A DNA stretch of 59,986 bases from NCBI GenBank assembly GCA_963835135.1, contig CAWIEF010000007.1, forward strand, positions 1 to 59,986, written 5' to 3'. Made by a program: the position numbers and the translations under genes. Under the pieces are notes generated by a model that was given only the letters and a program-made list of their open reading frames with translations, did not search any database and was not told the origin of the DNA. The stretch is from JAVVHH01 sp963835135. GTDB lineage: Bacteria; Pseudomonadota; Alphaproteobacteria; Acetobacterales; Acetobacteraceae. The first letter of the stretch is position 1, and the number at the start of each line of letters is the position of its first letter. This document shows positions 33,423 to 45,179 of this stretch, one piece after another.

Positions 33423-35328
33423 GTGGCCACTGTGTTCCTCGGACGATTCAGCGTCTCTGACCGCTTTCTGCTGGTGCTCGCGACTGGATTGATGATCCAG
33501 ATCGGCATCTCCGGGCTGTCGCTCGTCAAGATCCGGCAATCTCTGGTGGAGGACCGGATCTCTGAAGTAAAACATCTCGTCGATGCCGCATACAGCACCA
33601 TCAAGTTCTACCATGACCAGGCCAGCAGTGGCCTCATCACGGATGATGCGGCACGTCGGGTTGCCGCCGACGCGGTGCGCGCGATGCATTACGACGGAGG
33701 CAACTACTTCTTCATTTGGGATCTGAACGGGACCAGTGTCGCACACGGCGCCCAGCCGGCGCTGGAGGGCCGAACCTTCATCGACGCGCCGGACGCGCTG
33801 GTCAATCCGGTCGTGGGTTACATGGTCCGCCAACTGGTCGACGTCGCCAAGAGCCCGGCCAAGGAGGGCGTGACCAGCTACCAGATCCCGAAGGCCGGGC
33901 AGTTCAAGCCGTTGCCCAAGATCGCCTATTCGCGCCTGTTCGAGCCCTGGGGCTGGTCGGTCGGGACAGGCGCTTACACCGACGACATCGAGGACGCGTT
34001 CCTCACACAGGCGCTGGCGGGCGGGACTCTCCTTGCCGTCTTGGCCGCGCTGGCCTGGGGGGTGTGCTGGCTGATCGGCCGCGACATGGTGCGCACGTTG
34101 AACCATCTGTCCGGCCGCGTCGCTGAGATCGCCCATGGCCAGCTGGACGGCAGCATACCAGGGGTGGAGCGGGGCGATGAGATCGGCGTTATCGCGCGCG
34201 CGCTGCTCGTCCTGCGCGATACGAGCCGCGAGGCAGCCGAGCTGAGGCTCGATCATCTTACCGGGCTGCCGACGCGCAAGCTGATGATGGATCGTTTGTG
34301 GCAGATTAAGGCCCATAGTGCGCGCAACGGAAGTTGGTGTGCCTTGCTCCTGATCGACATGGATCGTTTCAAGTTCCTCAACGACACCCATGGTCACGAT
34401 GTCGGCGACCTGATGTTGTGCGAGGTCGCCCGCAGGCTGAGTTCCAGCGTGCGCGAGGGCGATACTGTGGCGCGACTTGGCGGCGACGAGTTCGTGGTGC
34501 TCCTGGCCGATGTCGGCCATACTCTGGATCAGGCATGCCAGACGGCGGAGCAACTCTGCCGAAGCTTGGCGGGAGTTCTCAGCACGACCTACCATTTGGG
34601 CAGTATCGTGCATGACGCCCGGGCGAGCATCGGCATCACACTCTTTGCGGGAGAGGCGTGCTCGGCCGAGGTGCTGCTGAAGCAGGCCGACTTGGCAATG
34701 TATCGCTCCAAGGAGGCCGGCGATGGCTGCTGCCGCTTCTTCGATCCGCATATGGAGAGATCGGCCGGAGCTCGCCGGGCTGAGAGTAGCGGTCAACGTC
34801 AGCCCACGTCAGTTCCAGCAGCCTGACTTCGTGTCCCGTGTACTCGCGACTGTGCGCGCCTGCGGCGCCGACCCAACCCGTCTGACCCTGGAGCTGACCG
34901 AGAGCATGTGGGTCCACGACGTGGACGACCTGATCGGCAAGATGGGAGAGTTGAAACGGGAGGGGATCAGCTTCGCACTCGACGATTTCGGTTTGGGCTA
35001 CTCCTCGCTGAACATCCTCAAGCGGCTGCCGCTCGATCAGCTCAAGATCGATCGTTCCTTCGTCGGCACGGTCCTGACCGACGAGATCGATGCAGCGATC
35101 GCCAACATGGTCCTGGCGCTTGGGCGAACCTTGCACCTCGAGGTGGTTGCCGAGGGCGTCGAAACGGAGGAGCAGTGGGCCTACCTGTCAACCTCCGGGT
35201 GTGATCTCGCCCAGGGCTATCTGTTCGACCCGCCGCTCCCGCTCGCCTCGTTCGAGGTTAATGCCCACGCGCGACTTTCGAAAGGGGTGATCGTTCCGTT
35301 GCTGACGGCACGCCGGGCATACAGCTGA
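33423..35328 (+). pseudogene. sCache-HAMP-GGDEF gene with truncated, out-of-frame EAL remnant
   Basis: The first frame (33423-34826) encodes a membrane helix, an sCache-like periplasmic sensor (NYFFIWDLNGTSVAHG), a second helix and HAMP. An intact GGDEF domain follows (LGGDEF, residues 352-357), ending at FFDPHMER. A different frame then resumes at about 34750 in the middle of an EAL domain (RPELAGLRVAVNVSPRQF, LELTES, DDFGLGYSSL, LKIDRSF, AEGVE) to 35328. The N-terminal half of EAL, including the EAL motif itself, is missing. An internal deletion of roughly 130-150 codons with a frame change explains this. The upstream product could still be a diguanylate cyclase; the EAL piece should be inactive. 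Confidence 0.8.
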
Positions 35329-35350
35329 GCTGTGGAGAACGCAGCGATGC

Positions 35351-35443
35351 TCGTCATCCCGATGACGAAGGTTGCTCGTCATCCCGATGACGAAGGTTGC
35401 TCGTCATCCCGATGACGAAGGTTGCTCGTCATCCCGATGACGA
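35351..35443. repeat. Four tandem 25-bp palindromic repeats
   Basis: The 18-base perfect palindrome TCGTCATCCCGATGACGA (8-bp arms, CC centre) occurs four times at 35351, 35376, 35401 and 35426, spaced exactly 25 bases apart by AAGGTTGC-like linkers. It lies between the broken GGDEF-EAL gene and the convergent efeB gene. The last copy encodes the final residues and stop codon of efeB. Each unit can form a hairpin, so the array may act as a bidirectional terminator or a REP-like protein-binding array. Confidence 0.9.
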
Positions 35444-36676
35444 AGCCGACAGCAAGGAACGGCCGAGGTGGTCCGCGACCGTCGTGACCCCTGGTAGCGC
35501 GAAGAAGTAGCCCCCACCGAAGGGCTTGATGTACTCTTCAAGCGCTTCGCCGTTCAGCCGGTCCTGTACCGTCAGGAACCCGGCCGCGAGATCGGCTTGG
35601 AAGCATCCGAAGATCAGCCCCATGTCGAGCTGCCCGGCCTTGGTCAACCCTCGGGAGTAGTTATACGCCCGGCGCAGGATGAGGCTCGGCTGCGTCTCGG
35701 CAGTGCGCGGGTTGGCCAGGCGGATGTGCGAAGCGAGCGGAACGCCGGTCCCCGCAGGGTCGGCAGCATAGTTGGGCACGTCGTGTTCAGCCGCCATTCC
35801 GAGCGGCGCGCCCTCCGCCTTGCTGCGTCCGAATATGGTCTGCTGCTCGCCCAGCGGCGTGCGATCCCACCGCTCGACCAGCATGCGGATCAGCCGCACG
35901 ACATGGTAGCTGCCGCCCGCGGTCCAAGCTGGCTCGCCCTTCCCCGTCCAGACCAGGCGATCCATCGCCGCCGTATCGCCGGGGTCGAGGTTGGCAGTGC
36001 CGTCCTTGAACCCCATCAGGTTGCGGACCGTGTCGCGCCCCTGCGTCTTGATGGTATGCCGCGGCAGGAAGCCCTCCATCTTCCAGCGTAGGGCGATGGA
36101 GTCGGGCATGGATTTCAGGATGTCACGCAGGGCGTGGATATTCGTCTCGGCGGTATTGGCATTGAACTGCAGCAGGAGGTCGCCATGGCAATAGTCGGCG
36201 TCCAGGGCGTCATTCGGGAAGCCCGACATCCGCACCAGCGCGCGGGGACGCAGCGCCTGCAGGCCAAAGCGGTCGTCGAACAGGGACGCGCCGACCGACG
36301 CCGTTACGCTCAGCGCGTCCGGCACCACGCGCGGCCCAAGCACGCCGGAATCCAGGGGCGGAAGCTTGGGGTCCAGCTCCGCCACGGCGCCGCCGGCCGC
36401 CAGGAACGAGCATCGCCGGGTCAGCAGGCGGAACATGTCCGCCAACTCCGCCCGGTCCTCGGCCAGCACATCGAACGCGGCAAGCAGCGCCGCGGCGGGC
36501 TGAGGTGTCGCGATCCCGGCTTGGTGCGAGCCATAGAACGGCACCACATCTGCGGTGCCACCCGCCTCCTCGCGAGGCTCCAGCGGGCGATCGTCCGGGA
36601 GGGTGGCCGCGCGGACCGCGGCCGCCGCACCGGCCGAGCCTAGGCCGAGTAGAAGTCCGCGCCGGCCGGGCCTCAT
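35429..36676 (-). CDS. efeB: Dye-decolourising haem peroxidase EfeB, Tat-exported
   Basis: Periplasmic DyP-type peroxidase of 415 aa. It has a twin-arginine leader (RPGRRGLLLGLGSAGAAAAV), the GxxDG catalytic motif (MGFKDGTAN), a likely haem His (EHDVPNY or SHIRLANPR) and the terminal GGYFFALPGV. EfeB works with EfeU and EfeO in ferrous-iron uptake or haem iron use. Its ATG overlaps the stop of the fused efeU-efeO gene (ATGA), confirming one operon. The last codons lie in a palindromic repeat, so the C-terminus (SASSSG) may have been replaced by repeat insertion. Confidence 0.93.
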   Translation of the reverse strand: MRPGRRGLLLGLGSAGAAAAVRAATLPDDRPLEPREEAGGTADVVPFYGSHQAGIATPQPAAALLAAFDVLAEDRAELADMFRLLTRRCSFLAAGGAVAELDPKLPPLDSGVLGPRVVPDALSVTASVGASLFDDRFGLQALRPRALVRMSGFPNDALDADYCHGDLLLQFNANTAETNIHALRDILKSMPDSIALRWKMEGFLPRHTIKTQGRDTVRNLMGFKDGTANLDPGDTAAMDRLVWTGKGEPAWTAGGSYHVVRLIRMLVERWDRTPLGEQQTIFGRSKAEGAPLGMAAEHDVPNYAADPAGTGVPLASHIRLANPRTAETQPSLILRRAYNYSRGLTKAGQLDMGLIFGCFQADLAAGFLTVQDRLNGEALEEYIKPFGGGYFFALPGVTTVADHLGRSLLSASSSG

Positions 36677-38580
36677 TCGACGCCTAGCTTCCCGCGCAGC
36701 GTGGAAAGATCCTCGGCCAGCGCGGTGATCGGCCGCTTGAGCGCATTCTTGTCGGCGCTCGAGAGCTTGTCGTAGTCCTCAAACCCGCCGCCGTGCCGGT
36801 ACTTCGCCAAGGTCGCGTCCACCCGGGCAAAGTTGCCGTCGACGCGGGCCACCAATTGCGGGTCCTTGGCGCTCACCAATGGCTTGAGCACACCGAATAC
36901 TTTCTGCGCCCCGTCGGTATTGGCTTGGAAATCCCACAAATCGGTATGGCTATAACGGTCCTCCTCGCCGCTGATCTTCTTGGCGGCGACCTCCTCGATC
37001 AGGGACGCCGCCCCGCCCACGACGGCCTTGGGCGGCAGATCGAGCGTCTCGAGCCGCCGACGGAGTTCGACCGTGTCGGCGGCCAGCGTGTCGGCAGTCG
37101 CTTCCATGCCGGCCGTCGACTTCACGACCCAGAGCGCCTGTTCGAGCCGGTGAAACCCGGTCCAGGCCGGGTCGGCCTCTTTCTTCTCAAAATCGTCGAC
37201 CCTGGCGTCCATCGATTTGTCGAGGTCGTCGAACAACTCGGCAACGGGCTCGATCCGCTCGTAGTGCGCTCGGGCCGGTGCGTAAAGGCGCTGGGCCTCG
37301 GCGAGATGGCCGGCCTTGACGGCAGTGGTGAAGGCGGCGGTCGAGGTGACCAGGGCGTCGGCTTCGGCGACGACGTAGGCCTTATACTGCGCGATCGGCA
37401 GGGTGAGTTCCTCGGGCGTCACGATCGCGTCCTGCCTGCTGCCAGACACCGTCACCCTCCCTTTCGGGTTGCTCAGCAGGCCGCACGTCATCTCGTATTC
37501 GCCAGGCGCGAGGGTCGCGCTCAGCGGCTGGGTGAACCCCGGCAGGATGTTCTCGCGCTCGGCGACGACGCTGACGCCCCGAAGGATCTCCCATTCCAGC
37601 GCGCGGCGGCTCTCGTTCTTGACCCGAAACGTGGTCTTGCCGGCGACGACGGACAGGGCGTTCGGAACGCATCCCCTATCGGTCACGACGATGGAAACGG
37701 GTCCGGCAGGCATGTCGGCAGCGTGGGCTGCCAGCGGTAGCAGTGCGGCGAGGCAAACGGCGCGGCGAACCGCGAGGGGCCGCCGGACGCCGCCGCCGAG
37801 CAGCAGCAGGGCGGGAACCAGATAGGCCAGGTAGATCAGCACCTCGCCGGCCGTGGGCGTGTCACTGTAGCCGAACAGGCCGGACAGCAAGGTTCCGGCG
37901 ACGCCATCGTTGGGGATGGTGGTGCTGAGGTCGAAGGCGGTCGTCTGCAGGTGGTCCCACACGCCGGCCTCGTGCAACGAGCGCAGCCCCGACGCCAGCA
38001 GCCCGGCGGCCACGAAGATGATGAACACGCCGGTCCAGCGGAAAAACAGCCGGAGGTTCAGCCTGACGCCGCCCCGATAGATCGCGTAGCCGATCGCCAC
38101 GGCGCCGACCACACCCAGCAGAGCCCCCGCCGGCGCCGCCCAGCCCTCACCCTGCTGGAACGTGGCGAGCAGGAAGAACACCGATTCCAAGCCCTCCCGC
38201 CCGACGGCGAGGAACACCATGCCGACCAGGGCCCAGCCGGAGCCTCCGGGCTTCAGGGCCGTGTCGACGGACGCGTGCAACTCTCCCTTGATCGAGCGGG
38301 CTGCCTTGTGCATCCAGAACACCATCGACGTCAGCACGAGTGCGGCAAGCAACGCCACCGCGCCTGCGAACAACTCCTGCTGGGCTTGCGGGAACTCGGC
38401 ACTCGCGAGGTCCAGTCCCACCCCCACTGCCAAACACAATCCAACGGCTGAACCCACCCCAGCCCAGACCAGCGGGAGCAAGCGGCCTCGCCCGGTCTGC
38501 GCGAGGTATGAGGCGACAATTCCCACGATCAGGGCGGCCTCGAGACCTTCGCGCAACATGATGAGGAAAGGGATCAGCAT
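36673..38580 (-). CDS. efeUO: EfeU-EfeO fusion: FTR1 iron permease joined to cupredoxin/M75 EfeO
   Basis: Protein of 635 aa joining two subunits that are usually separate. Residues 1-265 are the FTR1/EfeU permease with both REGLE iron motifs (10-14 and 128-132) and about seven membrane helices. A hydrophobic former signal peptide (about 275-292) leads into a cupredoxin-like domain (TDRGCVPNALSV, MTCGLLSNPKG). The peptidase-M75 domain of EfeO follows, with HxxE (H477, E480; GFHRLEQALW). The fusion tethers EfeO to the membrane. ATG 38580 (MLIPFLIMLREGLE) follows GAGAGC; the longer open frame has no family match. It is followed by efeB with overlap. Confidence 0.92.
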   Translation of the reverse strand: MLIPFLIMLREGLEAALIVGIVASYLAQTGRGRLLPLVWAGVGSAVGLCLAVGVGLDLASAEFPQAQQELFAGAVALLAALVLTSMVFWMHKAARSIKGELHASVDTALKPGGSGWALVGMVFLAVGREGLESVFFLLATFQQGEGWAAPAGALLGVVGAVAIGYAIYRGGVRLNLRLFFRWTGVFIIFVAAGLLASGLRSLHEAGVWDHLQTTAFDLSTTIPNDGVAGTLLSGLFGYSDTPTAGEVLIYLAYLVPALLLLGGGVRRPLAVRRAVCLAALLPLAAHAADMPAGPVSIVVTDRGCVPNALSVVAGKTTFRVKNESRRALEWEILRGVSVVAERENILPGFTQPLSATLAPGEYEMTCGLLSNPKGRVTVSGSRQDAIVTPEELTLPIAQYKAYVVAEADALVTSTAAFTTAVKAGHLAEAQRLYAPARAHYERIEPVAELFDDLDKSMDARVDDFEKKEADPAWTGFHRLEQALWVVKSTAGMEATADTLAADTVELRRRLETLDLPPKAVVGGAASLIEEVAAKKISGEEDRYSHTDLWDFQANTDGAQKVFGVLKPLVSAKDPQLVARVDGNFARVDATLAKYRHGGGFEDYDKLSSADKNALKRPITALAEDLSTLRGKLGVE

Positions 38581-38629
38581 GGAAGCTCTCGTGCAGTTGG
38601 CCGGGATCGGGTGAGCGCTCGTAACCCAG

Positions 38630-38646
38630 TTGCAAGTGCTTCGCAA
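38630..38646. promoter_or_regulatory. Candidate Fur/Irr-like operator upstream of efeUO
   Basis: TTGCAAGTGCTTCGCAA is a near-perfect inverted repeat (TTGCAA-N5-TCGCAA, one mismatch) 50 bases upstream of the efeUO start, in the gap shared with the divergent amidase gene. Its form resembles alphaproteobacterial Fur-type boxes with TGC/GCA half-sites. Iron control of efeUO-efeB is expected from the family. The site itself is an inference. Confidence 0.4.
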
Positions 38647-38726
38647 TCGCTATTGTGCGGCGCGCTCCTTTTGCCTTGACCACGGCCCTGCAGCCGACAA
38701 GCTGCATGGAGCTAGTTGGGGGCAAC

Positions 38727-40211
38727 ATGACGCAGGCGATGAGTTGGGCCGAGTGGGCCGCCCACGATGCCACGGCGCTCGCCGGTCTGGTGCAGGACGG
38801 CGACGTCACCGCTGCCGAGCTTGCCGAGCAAGCCGCGGCGGCCATCGCCCGGGTCAACCCGAGTTTGTCCGCCGTGATCGAGACGTTCGCGGACGTCGTG
38901 GCCGACCCGACCCGCGACGGCATGGACCCGGGTGGCGCGTTCGCCGGCGTGCCCTACCTGATGAAGGATCTCGGCCCGACGCTCCGCGGGCGCTTGCAGG
39001 AGATGGGGTCGCGGCTGATGCAGGGCCATCGCGCGGACGCGGACAGCGATCTGACGCGCCGCATCCGGCGCGCCGGGCTGAACATCATCGGGCGGACTAC
39101 CACGCCGGAGTTCGGCTGCTGCTCGGCTGCCGAGAACCCGGCCCTCTACGTCACGCGCAACCCGTGGGACACAGGCTTCACCTCCAACGGCTCGTCGGCG
39201 GGGACCGGGGCGGCGGTCGCCGCCGGGGTGCTGCCCCTCTCGCACGCCACCGACGGCGGCGGGTCGATCCGCATCCCCGCCGGCGCCTGCGGCAATATCG
39301 GCCTCAAATCGTCCCGCGGCGTGTTCTCCATCGCGCCAGCCGCGTCCGATCTCACCGGTCTGGTCTCAATTCAGGGCTGCCACACCCGCTCGGTGCGCGA
39401 CACCGCGCTGTTCGTCGATCACTGCCGGGGCGGCGCGCCCGGCGAGTTCATGCCATTTTGGACGCCGGCCGAACCCTACACCGACCTGATCCGCCGCGAC
39501 CCGGCTCCGCTGCGCATCGCGCTGTCCCACGAATGGGGCGACTACCGCGCGGTGCCGCATTTCGTCAGCGAACTCGAGCGGATCGGGAGATTGCTCGAAG
39601 GGCTTGGCCACCATCTGGACTGGGTGACACCGCCGATCGATTTCCGCGCCGCGTTCGCCGCGCAGACCACGTGCTACATCAGCAACTTCGCGCAGACGAT
39701 CGGCACGCTGATCGCGTCGCTCGGCTTGGAGTGCCCGCCCCCCGACCGGGTCGAGCCGATGAACATCCGCATCTGGGAGGCCGGTCGCACCACGAGCTTC
39801 GCCGAGCGGGCGCGCATGCAGGCGGTGTTCAACACGACGTCGCGCGAATTCGGCCAGTTCTTCGAGACGTGGGATATCATTTTGACGCCGATCACGGCGC
39901 TGCCGACGCCGCCGATCGGCACGACGGAGTATCTGACGCTCAGCGACAATTCCTCGGTCCTCGATTGGTTCGGCAATCTGTGGCGCAACTTCGCCTACAC
40001 GCCGCTCGCCAATCTTTGCGGCATCCCGGCGATCTCGCTGCCGCTCGCCACGCAGGAGACCGGGTTGCCGCTCGGCATCCAGGCGCAGGCAAAACAGGCA
40101 AACGATGGCCTGCTGCTGCAACTCGCCGCGCAGATCGAGCGTGCGATCGGTGGGCGATGGAACGACGCCCGCACTCCGGCCGTCCACGTGACCACGCGGG
40201 CGTTGGCATAG
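38727..40211 (+). CDS. Amidase signature family hydrolase
   Basis: Amidase of 494 aa with the Ser-cisSer-Lys triad visible as K80 (PYLMKDLGP), S156 (SNGSSAGTGAAVAAG) and S180 (TDGGGSIRIPAG). It likely hydrolyses a carboxylic amide in the cytoplasm; the substrate is unknown. The GatA partner genes (gatB/gatC) are absent, and the sequence is of the stand-alone amidase type (for example 6-aminohexanoate-cyclic-dimer hydrolase-like). GGGGG before ATG 38727 decides the start over ATG 38706 and 38655. The stop codon lies inside a strong hairpin facing the tRNA gene. Confidence 0.9.
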   Translation: MTQAMSWAEWAAHDATALAGLVQDGDVTAAELAEQAAAAIARVNPSLSAVIETFADVVADPTRDGMDPGGAFAGVPYLMKDLGPTLRGRLQEMGSRLMQGHRADADSDLTRRIRRAGLNIIGRTTTPEFGCCSAAENPALYVTRNPWDTGFTSNGSSAGTGAAVAAGVLPLSHATDGGGSIRIPAGACGNIGLKSSRGVFSIAPAASDLTGLVSIQGCHTRSVRDTALFVDHCRGGAPGEFMPFWTPAEPYTDLIRRDPAPLRIALSHEWGDYRAVPHFVSELERIGRLLEGLGHHLDWVTPPIDFRAAFAAQTTCYISNFAQTIGTLIASLGLECPPPDRVEPMNIRIWEAGRTTSFAERARMQAVFNTTSREFGQFFETWDIILTPITALPTPPIGTTEYLTLSDNSSVLDWFGNLWRNFAYTPLANLCGIPAISLPLATQETGLPLGIQAQAKQANDGLLLQLAAQIERAIGGRWNDARTPAVHVTTRALA

Positions 40212-40238
40212 GGAGCGCGCGATACGCGGCTCCCTATG
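40207..40238. terminator. Bidirectional hairpin between amidase and tRNA-Lys
   Basis: CATAGGGAGC pairs perfectly with GCTCCCTATG, and inside it CGCG-ATA-CGCG continues the stem. This gives 14 base pairs with one bulged G and a three-base loop. It sits between two convergent genes. No T-tract follows on either strand, so termination would depend on the hairpin or Rho. Confidence 0.5.
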
Positions 40239-40246
40239 GGTGAGCA

Positions 40247-40322
40247 TGGTGGGCCCGGTGGGACTCGAACCCACGACCACAAGATTAAAAGTCCCGTGCT
40301 CTACCAGCTGAGCTACAGGCCC
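40247..40322 (-). tRNA. tRNA-Lys (anticodon TTT)
   Basis: Full cloverleaf on the minus strand: acceptor GGGCCTG/CGGGCCC (one G-U pair), D-arm GCTC/GAGC, anticodon loop CTTTTAA with anticodon TTT, T-arm GTGGG-TTCGAGT-CCCAC. The CCA end is encoded. Length 76 with CCA. Confidence 0.97.
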
Positions 40323-40333
40323 ACAGGGCGGCG

Positions 40334-40363
40334 TCTCTACTGCGTTTGAGCGAGGAGCGTCAA
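40334..40363 (-). promoter_or_regulatory. Candidate sigma-70-type promoter of tRNA-Lys
   Basis: On the minus strand TTGACG (40363-40358) and TAGAGA (40339-40334) are 18 bases apart and lie 11 bases before the mature tRNA 5' end. This is a good fit for a housekeeping -35/-10 pair. Confidence 0.5.
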
Positions 40364-40402
40364 CGCAGGGTCCATCCGGCCCGCGGGCCGGGTGGGTTTT
40401 GC

Positions 40403-40954
40403 CTAGCTGATCGTGGCGTGGATGATCTTGTCCGGGTTGCTGACGCTGCCGCTGCCGCCGGCCCCGCGCTTGATCTTGTCGATGCACTCCATGCCGGACA
40501 CGACCTGGCCGAAGATGGTGTATTGGTTGTCGAGGTGCGGCGCCGGTTCGAACATGATGTAGAACTGGCTGTTGGCGCTGTTCGGATCGTTGGTGCGGGC
40601 GGCGCCCACGGTGCCGCGCAGGAAGTGGGCCTTGTTGGTGAATTCGGCCGGAACGTTCGGTAGCTTGCTGCCGCCGCTGCCGGAACCGGTGGGATCGCCG
40701 CCCTGGGCCATGAAGCCCTCGATGACGCGATGGAACGGCGTGCCGTCGTAGAAGCCCTCCTTCGTCAGCGTCTTGACCCGCTCGACCATTTGCGGCGCGA
40801 GGTCCGGCCGGAGCTTGACGACGACCTTGCAGCCATCCTTCAGCTCCAGGTTCCACATGTTCCCAGCATCGGCTTGTTGGGCGTCGGCAGCGTCGGACAT
40901 CAGAACTCCCATTGAAACTACGGCGAAACCCGCCATCAACACGCGGCGAAACAT
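40403..40954 (-). CDS. ppiA: Peptidyl-prolyl cis-trans isomerase (cyclophilin), exported
   Basis: Cyclophilin of 183 aa with a signal peptide (MFRRVLMAGFAVVSMGVLM, cleavage near DAQ), so it acts in the periplasm on proline bonds of folding proteins. Active-site motifs are FHRVIEGFMAQGGDPTGSG and SQFYIMFE, with GQVVSGME near the end. ATG 40954 has AAGGGGAG six bases upstream and is preferred to GTG 40960. It lies 11 bases after coaD on the same strand, the usual order in this group. Confidence 0.93.
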   Translation of the reverse strand: MFRRVLMAGFAVVSMGVLMSDAADAQQADAGNMWNLELKDGCKVVVKLRPDLAPQMVERVKTLTKEGFYDGTPFHRVIEGFMAQGGDPTGSGSGGSKLPNVPAEFTNKAHFLRGTVGAARTNDPNSANSQFYIMFEPAPHLDNQYTIFGQVVSGMECIDKIKRGAGGSGSVSNPDKIIHATIS

Positions 40955-40965
40955 GGCCACTCCCC

Positions 40966-41464
40966 TTACTCCTTCACCCGCTGCAGCGTGCGCTGCAAGG
41001 TCAGCGGCGGCACGAAGCTGCTCACATCCCCGCCAAGCCGGGCGATCTCCTTGACGAAACGCGACGAGATGAACTGGTGGCTCTCGCTCGCCATGAAGAA
41101 CACCGTCTCAACCCCCGGATCGAGCCGGTGGTTCATCCCGACCATCTGGAATTCGTAGTCGAAATCGGTCACCGCCCGAAGCCCGCGCACGATCACACCG
41201 GCGTTGACCGAGCGGGCGAACGAGACCAGCAATCCCTCGAACTGCTGCACCACGATGTCGGTACCGGTCCGCTTGGCAATTTGCTCGGCCTCGGCGCGCA
41301 CCAGTTCGATGCGTTCCTCGAGCGGGAACAACGGGTTCTTGCCCGGGTTGGCCGCCACGCCGATGACCAGACGGTGCAGCATCTTGGCGGCGCGCGCGAT
41401 GATGTCCGTGTGGCCGTTGGTCACCGGGTCGAACGTGCCGGGATAGACGCCGATATGCGCCCGG

Positions 41465-41472
<8 letters not shown>
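40966..41472 (-). CDS. coaD: Phosphopantetheine adenylyltransferase
   Basis: Penultimate step of coenzyme A synthesis: transfers AMP from ATP to 4'-phosphopantetheine. Protein of 168 aa with GVYPGTFDPVTNGHTDII (the TxGH nucleotidyltransferase motif), RGLRAVTDFDYEFQM and the late SSRFVKEIARLGGDVS, all standard for CoaD. ATG 41472 overlaps the end of gyrA by eight bases; the longer frame upstream is inside gyrA. Confidence 0.96.
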
Positions 41473-44237
<2,765 letters not shown>

Positions 44238-44317
44238 AGCGAAGATTTCCGTTGCGATGGGGGGCCGCGGGCGGCGATAGTCCCGGCCCTGAGAGTGCGG
44301 TTTGGTATCGCGGATAT

Positions 44318-45139
44318 GTGGCGCGCCGTAAAGATGTGCCAGGGTCAGCGCCGCGAGGCGCGGCCCATCGGCCAGGGAGCATCGATCTGAGCACCGGGGC
44401 TTTCATCTGGTACGACCTCGCCACCACCGACCCGGCGGCGGCCTCCAGCTTCTACGCGAGCATCGTCGGGTGGCTGCCTGAGGCGGTGCCCGATAAGCCC
44501 TACACCGTGCTCAAGACCGGAGCGGCGATGATGGCTGGCCTGATGCAGCTTCCGCCGCATCTGCAGCAGCAGGGCGTGCCGCCGCACTGGTCCGGCTACG
44601 TTCACGTGGACGACGTGGACGCGATGCTGGCCAAGGCCGAGGCCGCCGGAGCCAGCCTCAGATATGGGCCGGAGGCTATTGCCGGGGTCGGCCGCTTCGC
44701 CGTGCTGGCCGATCCGAGCGGCGCCGTGTTCTACCTCTACACGCCTGCCTCGCACGGGGCGGAGCCGCGGCCCATGGCGACGGGGAGCATCGGCTGGCGG
44801 GAGTTGCACGCAGACGACCCCGAGTCGGCGTTCGGCTTCTACGCCGGGTTGTTCGGCTGGGAGCGGAGCCGGGCGATCGACATGGGGCCGATGGGACCCT
44901 ACCAGCTCTTTGCGTATGACGGGCTCGACCGCGGCGGGATGATGCGCACCCAAGCCGGCATGCGCTCGCAATGGCTCTACTATTTCGTGGTCGACGGGAT
45001 CGACGCCGCGCAGGAACGGGTCAAGTCGGCCGGCGGCACGATCCTGTTCGGCCCCGTCGAGGTGCCCGGCGGCGCATGGACGTTGAATTGTAGGGATCCG
45101 CAGGGCGCGTACTTCGCGCTCGTCAGCCCGACGAAATAG
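44318..45139 (+). CDS. Two-domain VOC (glyoxalase/bleomycin-resistance fold) protein
   Basis: Protein of about 273 aa with two VOC domains: the first from FIWYDLATTDPAAASSFYAS to VLADPSGAVFYLYTP, the second from IGWRELHADDPESAFGFYAG to NCRDPQGAYFALV. Members bind a metal and act on small molecules or as resistance or binding proteins; no specific role can be given. The frame is open to 44225, inside the divergent gyrA start region. GTG 44318 is a guess, GTG 44336 is possible, and the domain itself begins near 44385. Confidence 0.8.
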   Translation: MARRKDVPGSAPRGAAHRPGSIDLSTGAFIWYDLATTDPAAASSFYASIVGWLPEAVPDKPYTVLKTGAAMMAGLMQLPPHLQQQGVPPHWSGYVHVDDVDAMLAKAEAAGASLRYGPEAIAGVGRFAVLADPSGAVFYLYTPASHGAEPRPMATGSIGWRELHADDPESAFGFYAGLFGWERSRAIDMGPMGPYQLFAYDGLDRGGMMRTQAGMRSQWLYYFVVDGIDAAQERVKSAGGTILFGPVEVPGGAWTLNCRDPQGAYFALVSPTK

Positions 45140-45179
45140 GCGTTCCCCCGCGACTGCGGTCTTCGGCTAATCGTGGGCC

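Noticed and set aside
35351..35443. CRISPR array
   Set aside because: Spacing is 25 bases with near-identical 7-base linkers, so there are no unique spacers, and no cas genes are nearby.
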